This document shows, piece by piece, positions 1 to 8,709 of a stretch of 64,000 bases of DNA; position 1 is the first letter of the stretch, and every line of letters starts with the position of its first letter. The notes beneath the pieces are model-generated. The model worked only from the letters and a program-made list of their open reading frames with translations, made no database searches and was not told where the DNA came from. Source of the DNA: Nostoc mirabile CHAB5784. Its GTDB lineage: Bacteria; Cyanobacteriota; Cyanobacteriia; Cyanobacteriales; Nostocaceae. The stretch lies in NCBI RefSeq assembly GCF_020829645.1, contig NZ_JAIVFS010000019.1:28598-92597 (forward strand), written 5' to 3'. A program made the position numbers and the translations under genes.

Positions 1-180
1 TGCACAGACGCGATTCATCGCGTCTCTCCTGTCTCTCCTGCACAGACGCGATTCATCGCGTCTCTCCTGTCTCTCCTGCACAGACGCGATTCATCGCGTC
101 TCTCCTGTCTCTCCTGCACAGACGCGATTCATCGCGTCTCTCCTGTCTCTCCTGCACAGACGCGATGAATCGCGTCTCTA
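1..180. repeat. 38-bp tandem repeat array, about 4.7 copies
   Basis: The unit starts TGCACAGACGCGATTCATCG and repeats every 38 bp at 1, 39, 77, 115 and 153; the last copy is partial and reads GATGAATCGCG instead of GATTCATCGCG. Each unit holds the inverted repeat AGACGCGAT-TC-ATCGCGTCT, so every copy can form a 9-bp hairpin. The array may continue left of the window. The same GACGCGAT/ATCGCGTC core recurs inside nifJ (11481-11543, 12369-12396) and near 30301, so it is a dispersed family that has been amplified in tandem here. Confidence 0.95.
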
Positions 181-207
181 CAAACTCCTAACTTTTACCT
201 CTCCCTC

Positions 208-1068
208 ATGCAAACCGATCCAAAACCAAGAACACTTTACATTGTCGGCACACCAATTGGCAATCTGGAAGATATAACCTTTCGGGCGGTGCGAATTTTA
301 CAGACTGTAGATATCATTGCTGCGGAAGACACCCGTCATACTGGGAAACTATTACAGCATTTTCAAGTTAAAACTCCCCAGGTGAGTTACCACGAACACA
401 ATCGTACCAGCCGCATCCCAGAATTATTAGAGCATTTAGTTAACAATAAAGCGATCGCTCTTGTGAGTGATGCGGGGATGCCAGGAATTTCCGATCCTGG
501 ATATGAACTGGTGAAAGCCTGTATTGAGGCAGGAATTGCAGTAGTTCCCATTCCTGGTGCTAGTGCAGCAATTACTGCATTGAGTGCAGCTGGATTACCA
601 ACAGATCGGTTTGTCTTTGAAGGCTTTCTCCCAGCTAAAACTCAACAGAGACAAGAACATTTAGAATCTCTGCAAACAGAATCTCGCACATTGATTTTCT
701 ACGAATCGCCCCACCGTTTGCGAGATACTTTACAAGACTTAGCTCTTGTTTGGGGAAGCGATCGCCAAATTGTGTTAGGGCGGGAGTTAACTAAATTGTA
801 TGAGGAATTTTGGCGGGGGACAATTGCCGAGGCGATGGCTCACTACACCCAACGAGAACCCCAAGGTGAATATACATTAGTAGTGGCGGGAATTCCAGCC
901 AGTCAGCCCCAACTGACACAAGAGGAATTAAAAGCCGAATTGAAGCAGTTAATTAGTCAGGGGATATCTCGATCGCAAGCTAGCCGTCAGTTAGCAAAAT
1001 TTACCTCTCTTCCCCGTCGCCAACTTTATCAACTAGCTCTTTCTATAGCCCTCACTCCTGAGTTGTGA
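208..1068 (+). CDS. rsmI: 16S rRNA (cytidine(1402)-2'-O)-methyltransferase RsmI
   Basis: RsmI 2'-O-methylates C1402 in the decoding centre of 16S rRNA using S-adenosylmethionine. The 286-aa length is normal for the family. Seen in the protein: the N-terminal signature YIVGTPIGNLED (11-22), AEDTRHTGKLL (39-49), the SDAGMPGISDPG loop (87-98), PIPGASA (114-120) and a later FYESPHRL motif, all typical of this tetrapyrrole-methylase-fold family. The start ATG follows directly on the tandem repeat array, so the promoter or leader probably lies within or upstream of the repeats. It appears monocistronic; no gene follows for about 460 bp. Confidence 0.95.
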   Translation: MQTDPKPRTLYIVGTPIGNLEDITFRAVRILQTVDIIAAEDTRHTGKLLQHFQVKTPQVSYHEHNRTSRIPELLEHLVNNKAIALVSDAGMPGISDPGYELVKACIEAGIAVVPIPGASAAITALSAAGLPTDRFVFEGFLPAKTQQRQEHLESLQTESRTLIFYESPHRLRDTLQDLALVWGSDRQIVLGRELTKLYEEFWRGTIAEAMAHYTQREPQGEYTLVVAGIPASQPQLTQEELKAELKQLISQGISRSQASRQLAKFTSLPRRQLYQLALSIALTPEL

Positions 1069-1527
1069 GCAAATCCTACCGCTTTTGTAGAATTCTGTCA
1101 ATAATTGAATAAACAAAATTTTCTGCTCGATATTTTAGGACAGGGATAATCCTCAAGTCGAGTTCAAACTCCTATCTTGGGTTGACTCTCATATATCATA
1201 ACTGTAACTTAAAGTCAACTTTTTATGTGCGTAGACTAGGAAAAACTACAGACATCGCCTGAGTCGAGGGTGATAAAGCACTCATAATTTGCCCAACCGC
1301 AACTTGGGTTATATAGTTCAAGCAAAAAAAGTGTTATTGCCATACCAAATAGATTATTGTTACTAAATTTATATATTTATTCTCAAAGACAAAGGAGTGA
1401 ATATTCAAATGATATCTAAAGATTTTTGATATTAGTTCTCTAGATAGATCAGGAATTTTGCAGGAAAACTTTAATATGAAATAGTCAAAAGCAAACAAAT
1501 TAAGATTCTCAACGAAGGAGAAATTCA
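1069..1527. other. Intergenic region, no convincing gene
   Basis: This is AT-rich spacer between rsmI and the GlsB-type gene. A 64-codon minus-strand reading frame (1334-1528) has no recognisable domain and low-complexity composition and is not called. The sequence AACGAAGGAGAAATTCA just before 1528 is a good ribosome binding site for the next gene. No strong hairpin terminator for rsmI was seen. Confidence 0.6.
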
Positions 1528-1806
1528 ATGGGTAACATTATTGCTTGGCTGGTTTTGGGTTTAATTGCAGGTGCGTTAGCTAAGTTATTTTATCCAGGAA
1601 CCCAAGGTGGCGGTATTCTCTCTACGATTATATTAGGAATACTTGGAGCTGTAGTCGGGGGTTATTTGGGTCAAGTTTTACTAGGAAGTGGTTCGGCAGC
1701 CGCTGCATCTGCTGGAGCTTTCTCGCTTGGAAGCATTTTATTTGCTGTTCTTGGCGCGATGCTACTGATTTTCCTTTGGGGTTTAGTGACTCGCCGAGCT
1801 GTGTAA
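1528..1806 (+). CDS. GlsB/YeaQ/YmgE family small membrane stress protein
   Basis: A 92-aa integral membrane protein with three hydrophobic segments separated by glycine-rich turns. The N-terminus MGNIIAWLVLGLIAGALAK and the following GGGILSTIILGILGAVVGG pattern are characteristic of the transglycosylase-associated (GlsB/YeaQ/YmgE) family. Members are induced by general stress in many bacteria, but their biochemical role is unknown. A good ribosome binding site (GGAG) precedes the ATG. It lies 58 bp upstream of a YflT-like stress protein on the same strand, so the two may be co-transcribed. Confidence 0.9.
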   Translation: MGNIIAWLVLGLIAGALAKLFYPGTQGGGILSTIILGILGAVVGGYLGQVLLGSGSAAAASAGAFSLGSILFAVLGAMLLIFLWGLVTRRAV

Positions 1807-1864
1807 TTACCTCATATCAGCTAACCCTCTTGGGAATCCCTTCAATCGGCAACAAACCAATAAA

Positions 1865-2797
1865 ATGACGTTAGAAAAAGAGCGAACAACTATAGGAGTT
1901 TTCGCTAGGTGTTCCGATACACAATTGGTACTTCAGGAACTAAAAGCTTCTAATTTTCCTATGCACAAAGTTTCTGTAATTGCACAGAATGCAGAAGAAG
2001 AAAGCGATATTGCTAGTGCTGAAGTTAAAGATAGCACTGGCAATAATATATGCTTAGAAGATGCTGAAGCCTTTACAAGTAGTGCTTTGGGCGGTGTTAC
2101 TGGCTTATTACCCGGTTTAGTCCTGTGGGTAATTTCTGGTATAGGACGAGTGATTCTAGCCGGAGCAGAAGCAACTGCGATCGCTACCACTTTAACAGGA
2201 GGTGCGATCAATGCAACCGCAGGTGATTTACATGGTGTACTACTAGGTTTAGGAATTCCAAAAGAGCAAGCACAGGGTTACAGCGATCTAATTTGCAAAG
2301 GTTATTATTTGGTAATAGTAACGGGCATAGATATAGAGATTCGTCTTGCTAAGAGGGTTTTTAATCGCCGTGATACTCAACAGTGGAGCATTTATGAGCC
2401 ATACTTCACCCCAAATAGTCGCTATAAAAATGCAGTTGGTGTTTTTTCTACGCGCCAAAATACAGAAAAAGCACTTACTGAACTAAAAATCGCTGGCTTT
2501 CCTATGGCTCAAGTTTCGGTGATTGCTAAAAATACAAACACACTGAATGGTATTACTGAGGTAGATATCAGCAGTTCCAAAGATAACTACACTTGTTTAG
2601 GAATTTCTGAGGAGCTAGCCAGATATTATGAACATCAAGTGAGCCTTGGCAATTACTTATTAGTCCTAAAGAGTACTGATATCTACATGGCAGGTGCAAG
2701 AGCTATTTTAGAGAGTCACAAAATTGAAAAATTTTGTATCTATAGCTCATCTTTAGTGAATGCGAGTAGAAGCGATCGCCAGGTTATTAGTCAATAG
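1865..2797 (+). CDS. Two-copy general-stress (YflT/GS17M-like) domain protein
   Basis: A 310-aa protein with an internal duplication. The N-terminal copy (about 8-45, IGVFARCSDTQLVLQELKAS..FPMHKVSVIAQN) is echoed at about 191-230 (VGVFSTRQNTEKALTELKIA..FPMAQVSVIAKN). This pattern matches the general stress protein 17M/YflT-like domain found in many cyanobacterial proteins. Between the copies is a Gly/Ala-rich hydrophobic stretch (about 76-120) that may be a membrane or glycine-zipper segment. Function is unknown. The gene follows the GlsB-type gene, which supports a shared stress role by inference. No enzymatic motif is visible. Confidence 0.75.
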   Translation: MTLEKERTTIGVFARCSDTQLVLQELKASNFPMHKVSVIAQNAEEESDIASAEVKDSTGNNICLEDAEAFTSSALGGVTGLLPGLVLWVISGIGRVILAGAEATAIATTLTGGAINATAGDLHGVLLGLGIPKEQAQGYSDLICKGYYLVIVTGIDIEIRLAKRVFNRRDTQQWSIYEPYFTPNSRYKNAVGVFSTRQNTEKALTELKIAGFPMAQVSVIAKNTNTLNGITEVDISSSKDNYTCLGISEELARYYEHQVSLGNYLLVLKSTDIYMAGARAILESHKIEKFCIYSSSLVNASRSDRQVISQ

Positions 2798-3260
2798 TTT
2801 TGGGTTAGTAATAGCATTGATGTTATATCTAGCAGGAATATGCACTATAGCAATCCTATCTGATTTGTTTTGGGAAAAATAATTTTTTTATCAGGAACCG
2901 CAGAGGCGCAGAGAACGCAGAGAGAATAAAGAGATATTTTTACGAATTATTTAGGATTGCTAGATTATTTAACATCTATGGAAGTTATGCTTGAATGAGC
3001 TTAATTTTACCTATTCGGAGTTTTATTATAAAATACAGGATGGGGAGCTAAAGCAACCATTATTAAAATCAAGAAAATCCTTACTTTATAGTAATTATAA
3101 ATGCCATAATAGTGCTTTATGCCTAACCATAGGGGATTACTAATTACAAATTTTGGGTAGCATTACCAAAGTTTTTCTCAGCCCTAAAAGCTGTTTAAGC
3201 ATTACAAAAAAATATTCCGCGACAAATATACTCCAATGACTTTTTGCTAAAAAGATTATC
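2798..3260. other. Intergenic region with a dispersed repeat
   Basis: It holds a copy of the common dispersed sequence around CGCAGAGGCGCAGAGAACGC (about 2898-2925), followed by a TTTAGGATTGCTAG end (about 2950-2963). A related tail, TTTAGGACTGCTAT, occurs at about 53455-53468 behind another repeat. Nothing else recognisable was seen. Confidence 0.5.
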
Positions 3261-3458
3261 TCAAGCTGAAATTGAAGTTGCAACAGGCTCGTCTTGGGGT
3301 AAGATAATATCTGTTTCAAATAGTAAAATTGCAGTTTCATAACCAATTATACCTATTTCTGGCTCTGAACCCATTTCCATTTCTATGAGATATGACCAGT
3401 ATCCACAGTTAGAACAGTATTGATTTGTATAGCCAAAACATAATCCGAATAGTGCCAA
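3261..3458 (-). CDS. Possible small protein with a CxxC pair
   Basis: A 65-aa frame with a TTG start. It contains YCSNCGYWSY, a CxxC pair that could bind metal, followed by an acidic stretch (EMEMGSEPE, ETAILLFETD, PQDEP). Amino-acid use looks more protein-like than the surrounding spurious frames, but I do not recognise the family. It would be divergent from the hybrid kinase gene, whose ATG is 33 bp away, so the start may be misplaced or the frame may be a relic of a longer gene. Confidence 0.3.
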   Translation of the reverse strand: MALFGLCFGYTNQYCSNCGYWSYLIEMEMGSEPEIGIIGYETAILLFETDIILPQDEPVATSISA

Positions 3459-3491
3459 AAATATAAATAATTGGAATAGCTGCCTGGAATA

Positions 3492-6400
3492 ATGTTGAAA
3501 AGTTTGAAGATTGGAACCAAAATTGGAATTAGTTTTGCTTTGAGTTTAGCAACTCTGACCACTATTGGTCTAATCTCTTACCAAAGCACCAATGATCTAA
3601 TTCAAACTTCAGCTAAAGAAAGCCATACCTATCAGGTGTTAAGTCAGCTTGAAGACCTTAATTTGCAACTGACAAATGCTGAAACTGGGCAACGTGGTTA
3701 CATTCTTACTGGAGAACAGCGCTATTTAGAACCTTATAACGCTGCCATTCAAGTACTGAATCAAAAAGTTAACGAACTTCAGAGGTTAACAGCAGATAAC
3801 CCCAACCAACAGAGTCGGCTTGATACTTTACAGTCACTAATCGATCAAAAGCTGGCTGAACTGAAAGAAACCATTGACTTGCGTCAGAACCAAAGTTTTG
3901 AAGCTGCCCAGAAGGTTGTTCTGACAGACCGAGGCAAGCAACTGATGGCTGATATCCGCAAAGTTATCCAGGCGATGAAAACTGAGGAAAATAAACTCCT
4001 CAAACAGCGCTCTGGTCAGGCACAAGCTGCTGCTCAAAAAACGATCGCCAGCATTGTATATAGTATTCCCTTATTTTCTTTAATCTTAGCTTTGATCGGA
4101 TTTATCCTGACCAGACATATCTCAGCACCGCTAAAGCAAGTTTCTGATTTGGCAGAAAAAATGGCGGATGGGGATTTATTGGTGAGTTTACCAGATAGCG
4201 ATCGCCAGGATGAAATTGGTGTATTGACACGCACCTTCAATCAGATGATCATTAATCTGCGAAACACAAATAAAAAAAATGACGAGCAAAACTGGCTAAA
4301 GTCTAACTTAGCTGAATTTACCCAGATGCTCCAAGGGCATCGAAATTTAGAAACTGCCTCTGGCCTAATTTTGTCAAAATTAGCACCACTGGTTGGGGCA
4401 TCGCAGGGCATTTTTTATTTCATGGACTCAATAAACAACGAGCCTGTACTGAAACTATTGAGTAGCTATGCTTACAAAGAGCGAAAAAATCTGGCAAACC
4501 AGTTTCGTTTGGGTGAGGGATTGGTGGGACAATGTGCCTTAGAAAAACAAAGAATCCTCCTAACAGAAGTTCCTAGTGACTATATCCGTATTAGTTCCGG
4601 GTTGGGAGAAGCTCCACCGCTAAATATTATTGTCTTGCCTATACTGTTTGAGACGCAGGTGAGTGCTGTAATTGAACTGGCATCATTTGGGCCTTTCAGC
4701 CATCTCCATCTGACATTTTTAGAGCAATTGAGTGAAATTCTGGGTGTATTTTTAAATAACATCGCCTCACAATTGCAAACCCAGCGACTCCTTGAAGAGT
4801 CTGTTGCTTTAACAGAAGAACTGCAAAACCAGCAAGAAGAACTACAACAGAGCAATCAACGCCTGGAAGAACAGGCGCAGGAGTTAGAGGAATCGCAATT
4901 TCTTGTCAAGCAGTCTAACGAGGAATTGCAGCAACTAAATGAGGAGCTAGAAGAAAAGGCAGAATTGCTAGAAGTTCAAAATCGGGAAGTTGCCCGCAAG
5001 AACCAGGAAGTTGAGCGAGCGAGGCAGTCTTTTGAAGAAAAAGCTGAACAACTGGAATTGTCTTCCAAATACAAGTCGGAATTTCTGGCGAATATGTCCC
5101 ACGAGTTACGGACACCGCTAAATAGCCTGTTAATTTTAGCAAGGCTGCTAGCAGATAACTCTCTTAACAACTTGACCGACAAACAGGTAGAGTACAGCCG
5201 GACTATTTACTCAGCTGGGACTGATTTGCTGGAATTGATCAATGACATTCTAGACTTGGCAAAAATTGAGTCGGGTACTATGTCGCTCGATATTGAGCAA
5301 ATTGCTCTTGCAGATTTGGAGACATCTTTAGAGCAGACTTTCCGGCAAGTTGCCCACAATAAAGAACTCAGCTTTACTATTGAACGAGATGAAAAATTAC
5401 CACTGACAATTTATAACGACTCCAAACGTCTGCAACAAGTGCTGAAAAATCTTTTAGCTAATGCCTTTAAGTTTACCGAACAAGGAGGCGTGAAGTTACA
5501 AATTGGCATAGCAACTAAGGCAGGCGAAGCTGAGAATCCCATGATTGCTTTTGCAGTTAGCGACACGGGTATAGGCATTCCAGACGAGAAGCAAAAAATT
5601 ATTTTCGAGGCATTCCAGCAGGCAGATGGCACAACCAGCCGCAAGTACGGCGGAACAGGCTTGGGCTTGTCCATTAGCCGCGAACTAGCTCAACTGTTGG
5701 GCGGGAGAATTGAACTAGTCAGCCAACCAGGGCAGGGAAGCATCTTCACCCTCTACCTGCCCTGGCGACATGAAGGGAAAGGTAAAAATACTCTCACTCC
5801 ATCACCTACTGGGTCAATCATCTCCCTTAACGCACTATCGACTATAAAAGAAGTGCCTCTAGTCGAAAACAGACCCACAACTCAAGACATCTCTCCGTCG
5901 CCGAAAGTCCTTGTCAGCTTACCCAACGATATCCCAGATGACCGGGAAATCATTCAACCGGGCGATCGCATTTTGCTAATTATCGAGGATGATGATAAAT
6001 TTGCCCGTATCTTATTAGATATGGCCCGTGAGCAGGGCTTTAAAACCATTGTTGCTTTACAGAGCAAACAAGGTCTAGCACTAGCGCAAGAGTTTAAGCC
6101 CGATGCAATTATGCTAGATATCCACATGCCAGAGATGGATGGTTGGACGGTGCTAGATCGTCTGAAGCATAAGCCAGACACCAGACATATACCAGTACAT
6201 ATACTTTCTGTTGATGAAAGACAGCAACGGGGATTACAGCTAGGAGCGATTACCTATCTACAAAAACCCGTCTCTCCAGAAGCGCTAACTCAAGTATTGA
6301 CAGAAATAAAAGGCTTTATTGAGCGTCAGGTAAAAAATCTTCTCATCGTAGAAGATGACCCCGTACAAGCCCAAAGTATTATCGAACTGATCGGTAATGG

Positions 6401-7136
6401 CGATGTTCATAGTACAGCAGTGGGTACGGGAGCAGAAGCCCTCTCGATTTTGCGATCGCATCACTTTGATTGTATGGTACTGGATCTCGGCCTGCCCGAT
6501 ATGAGCGGCTTTACACTAATTGAGCAAATAAAGCTTGAACCCAGGCTTTTAAAACTGCCGATCATTGTTTACACCGGCAAAGAACTCAGCCGACAAGAAG
6601 AAACACAACTGCGGGGACTAGCAGAGACAATTATTATTAAAAATGTGCGATCGCCAGAGCGGTTGTTAGACGAAACTGCCCTGTTTTTGCATCGGGTGCA
6701 AGCAAATCTGCCCCCACCAAAGCGGCAAATGCTAGAACAACTACACCAAAATGATCCGGTGCTGGCTAATCGGACAATTTTGATTGTGGATGATGACCTC
6801 CGAAATATTTTTGCCCTCACCAGCTTTTTAGAAAGCTATCAAATGCAAGTGCTGTTTGCCGAAAATGGCAGAGATGGCATAGAGAGCCTGCAAGCTAATC
6901 CTGAGATTAATATAATTTTGATGGACATCATGATGCCGGAAATGGATGGTTATGAAACTACCCGCGCCATCCGCCAGCAACAACAGTTTCGCTCATTACC
7001 AATAATTGCTTTAACTGCTAAAGCCATGCCAGGCGATCGCGAAAAGTGCATCGAAGCTGGAGCCTCTGACTACATCACCAAACCTGTAGATACAGAGCAA
7101 CTGCTTTCGCTACTAAGGGTTTGGCTGTATCGGTGA
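3492..7136 (+). CDS. Hybrid sensor histidine kinase: CHASE3-HAMP-GAF-HisKA-HATPase-REC-REC-REC
   Basis: A 1214-aa membrane sensor kinase. In order: TM1 (about 10-30); a CHASE3 extracytoplasmic domain containing NAETGQRGYILTGE; TM2 (about 185-205); HAMP; GAF (about 290-420); a long Gln/Glu-rich coiled coil (about 425-525); HisKA with the H box MSHELRTPLN and phospho-acceptor His537; and HATPase with DTGIGIP and GGTGLGLSI. Three receiver domains follow, with predicted phospho-acceptors Asp876 (MLDIHMPEMDG), Asp998 (VLDLGLPDMSG) and Asp1145 (LMDIMMPEMDG). The chain of three receivers and no Hpt domain implies internal phosphorelay or handover to a separate Hpt or regulator protein. The signal is unknown. 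No partner regulator gene is adjacent. Confidence 0.95.
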   Translation: MLKSLKIGTKIGISFALSLATLTTIGLISYQSTNDLIQTSAKESHTYQVLSQLEDLNLQLTNAETGQRGYILTGEQRYLEPYNAAIQVLNQKVNELQRLTADNPNQQSRLDTLQSLIDQKLAELKETIDLRQNQSFEAAQKVVLTDRGKQLMADIRKVIQAMKTEENKLLKQRSGQAQAAAQKTIASIVYSIPLFSLILALIGFILTRHISAPLKQVSDLAEKMADGDLLVSLPDSDRQDEIGVLTRTFNQMIINLRNTNKKNDEQNWLKSNLAEFTQMLQGHRNLETASGLILSKLAPLVGASQGIFYFMDSINNEPVLKLLSSYAYKERKNLANQFRLGEGLVGQCALEKQRILLTEVPSDYIRISSGLGEAPPLNIIVLPILFETQVSAVIELASFGPFSHLHLTFLEQLSEILGVFLNNIASQLQTQRLLEESVALTEELQNQQEELQQSNQRLEEQAQELEESQFLVKQSNEELQQLNEELEEKAELLEVQNREVARKNQEVERARQSFEEKAEQLELSSKYKSEFLANMSHELRTPLNSLLILARLLADNSLNNLTDKQVEYSRTIYSAGTDLLELINDILDLAKIESGTMSLDIEQIALADLETSLEQTFRQVAHNKELSFTIERDEKLPLTIYNDSKRLQQVLKNLLANAFKFTEQGGVKLQIGIATKAGEAENPMIAFAVSDTGIGIPDEKQKIIFEAFQQADGTTSRKYGGTGLGLSISRELAQLLGGRIELVSQPGQGSIFTLYLPWRHEGKGKNTLTPSPTGSIISLNALSTIKEVPLVENRPTTQDISPSPKVLVSLPNDIPDDREIIQPGDRILLIIEDDDKFARILLDMAREQGFKTIVALQSKQGLALAQEFKPDAIMLDIHMPEMDGWTVLDRLKHKPDTRHIPVHILSVDERQQRGLQLGAITYLQKPVSPEALTQVLTEIKGFIERQVKNLLIVEDDPVQAQSIIELIGNGDVHSTAVGTGAEALSILRSHHFDCMVLDLGLPDMSGFTLIEQIKLEPRLLKLPIIVYTGKELSRQEETQLRGLAETIIIKNVRSPERLLDETALFLHRVQANLPPPKRQMLEQLHQNDPVLANRTILIVDDDLRNIFALTSFLESYQMQVLFAENGRDGIESLQANPEINIILMDIMMPEMDGYETTRAIRQQQQFRSLPIIALTAKAMPGDREKCIEAGASDYITKPVDTEQLLSLLRVWLYR

Positions 7137-7703
7137 GGCAGGGGGAGTGGGGAGTCACGTCGCTCCGCTCCAAATTCAAAATTCAAAATTCAAAATTCAA
7201 TAATTTTTAATCCCCATAAATCAATTTAGTTGCTCTGTAATAATGACGTAGTATTTCTCTCTACGAGACGCCAAAGGCGAACGCGCTCTGCGTCTCAAAA
7301 TACATTTTTTCTGTTCTCCATAAATAAATTTACTTGCTCTGTACCCTTTTCGTTTTCGGTCAATAGTGCGACACCAAAATTATTTTTTAGGCAAAACTTA
7401 CGTAGTAATTAGTTATGATTCTCGCATCTGTGGAAAAACCTGAAAACTCTTTCTTCTCCTCCCCCTTGCAGTTTTAATAATAAGTCTTTAACCGGACACA
7501 ATATAACTGGTAGCTGCCCTAATGGCAATACGCTTGGGTTAAGGATAATCGTAGGTTGGGTGGAACGTAGTGAAACCCAACAAACCCGCGAAAATGTTGG
7601 GTTTCGTTCCTCCACCCAACCTACGCAGTTTATGGTTTTTGCCGCTAACTGAACTGTATTGGCCCTAATGGGATGATGCTTTTAAAATATATAATGACCA
7701 GCG
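7137..7703. other. Repeat-rich intergenic region
   Basis: Contains a 10-bp tandem repeat (AAATTCAAAA-type) at about 7171-7201; a GACGC-rich repeat at 7262-7297; a repeat carrying CATAAATAAATTTACTTGCT at about 7319-7338 and GCAAAACTTACGTAG at about 7391-7405, found again in inverted orientation at 8868-9062; and an inverted repeat at 7552-7623. No gene is supported. Confidence 0.7.
7552..7623. repeat. Inverted repeat, GTAGGTTGGGTGG family
   Basis: The left end GTAGGTTGGGTGGAACG pairs with the right end CGTTCCTCCACCCAACCTAC, with nested AAACCCAACA/TGTTGGGTTT arms inside, so the whole element can fold into one long hairpin. A second member lies at 63437-63512 (GTAGGTTGGGTTGAG...CTCAACCCAACCTAC). 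This is a typical short mobile-like palindrome. Confidence 0.85.
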
Positions 7704-8543
7704 ATGGAATCCAACAATCGCTCTATGAATAAGGAATCGCCCCAATTCATTAACCATATTGTTTCAAGTTTGCGGTCAATTGAGGGAATTACAGCGATCG
7801 CACTGGGTGGTTCACGGGCACGGGGCAACCATACCCTAAAGTCAGATGTGGATTTGGGAATTTATTACAATCCAGAAAACCCGCCCGATTTAATTGCTTT
7901 AAATCGACTCGCGTGTGAGCTTGATGATAACCATCGCGTAAATTTGATTACTGCGATTGGGGAATGGGGAAAGTGGATTAACGGTGGCGGTTGGCTACAG
8001 GTTCAAGGTGTAGGTGTAGATTTTCTCTATCGCGATTTGGCGAAGGTCAATCGTGTCATTGATGATTGCCATATCGGACGCATTACTATTGATTATCAAC
8101 CAGGACATCCTCATGGGTTTGTGTCCTCTATTTATATGGGGGAAATTGCTATTTGTCAGGCACTTTACGACCCTGATGGTGTTTTAGAGGCTTTGAAGGT
8201 AAAAACAGAGCTTTATCCAGTTGGGCTGAAACAGGCAACTATTGATACTTTCGCTTGGGAAATAAGTTTCTGGCTGTTGGTCGCAAAAAAGGCGATGCCT
8301 GCGGCGGGCTGCGCCAACGCACGCGATGATGTTGTTTACGCAGCAGGTTGTTGTTTCCGCAGTGTGGCGTGTATGAATCAGGTTTTATTCGCGCTCAACG
8401 AAGATTACCTGTTAAATGAAAAAGGGGCGATGCCTGCGGCGGGCTACGCCAACGCAGTCGCTAATAGGTTTGCTATTTGCCCTACTGACTATCAACAACG
8501 GGTTGAGCGAGCTTTTACACTTTTAGCTGCCGATGCAAAATAA
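7704..8543 (+). CDS. Nucleotidyltransferase-fold protein with two in-frame repeat insertions
   Basis: A 279-aa protein with a DNA polymerase beta-type nucleotidyltransferase core: GGSRARGNHTLKSDVDLGIY holds the G-S helix turn and the DxD metal-binding pair. Substrate is unknown; relatives include aminoglycoside adenylyltransferase-like and minimal nucleotidyltransferase proteins. Two stretches, AMPAAGCANA (8294-8323) and [10 protein letters not shown] (8429-8457), are translated copies of a GCGATGCCTGCGGCGGGCTA-type dispersed DNA repeat that has entered the frame without breaking it. The stop codon (8541-8543) coincides with the left end of an inverted-repeat element, so the original C-terminus may have been cut short. 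Whether the product is active is unclear. Confidence 0.7.
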   Translation: MESNNRSMNKESPQFINHIVSSLRSIEGITAIALGGSRARGNHTLKSDVDLGIYYNPENPPDLIALNRLACELDDNHRVNLITAIGEWGKWINGGGWLQVQGVGVDFLYRDLAKVNRVIDDCHIGRITIDYQPGHPHGFVSSIYMGEIAICQALYDPDGVLEALKVKTELYPVGLKQATIDTFAWEISFWLLVAKKAMPAAGCANARDDVVYAAGCCFRSVACMNQVLFALNEDYLLNEKGAMPAAGYANAVANRFAICPTDYQQRVERAFTLLAADAK

Positions 8544-8709
8544 ACCTCTTGCGAAAATCCTTGATCCGCCAGGGACTCAAGTCCCTCTCTTATAGCAAAA
8601 GTCCGTTTAAACGGACTAAAATTATTGTTATTAGTCGGTTTAAACCGACTTGAGCTATTAGCCCGAAAATAAATTTTCGGGCGGATGTTCGACTTTTGCA
8701 AGAGGTCTA
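8541..8709. mobile_element. MITE-like element with multiple hairpins
   Basis: The right end GACTTTTGCAAGAGGTCTA (8691-8709) is the inverted complement of a degenerate left end TAAACCTCTTGCGAAAATC (8541-8559). The same 19-bp ends flank the element at 63517-63945. Inside are four hairpins: GGGACTCAAGTCCC, GTCCGTTTAAACGGAC, GTCGGTTTAAACCGAC and CCCGAAAATAAATTTTCGGG, with AGCTATTAG between the third and fourth. The inner part is related to 19385-19560. There is no coding capacity. Confidence 0.8.

Noticed and set aside
1..180. CRISPR array at the left edge
   Set aside because: The whole 38-bp period is repeated; there are no unique spacers.
1334..1528. 64-codon minus-strand frame between rsmI and the GlsB gene
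   Set aside because: No domain and low-complexity AT-driven composition; it ends on the start of the real gene.
3140..3346. 68-codon minus-strand frame overlapping the CxxC candidate
   Set aside because: Out of frame with the more protein-like neighbour and no recognisable features.
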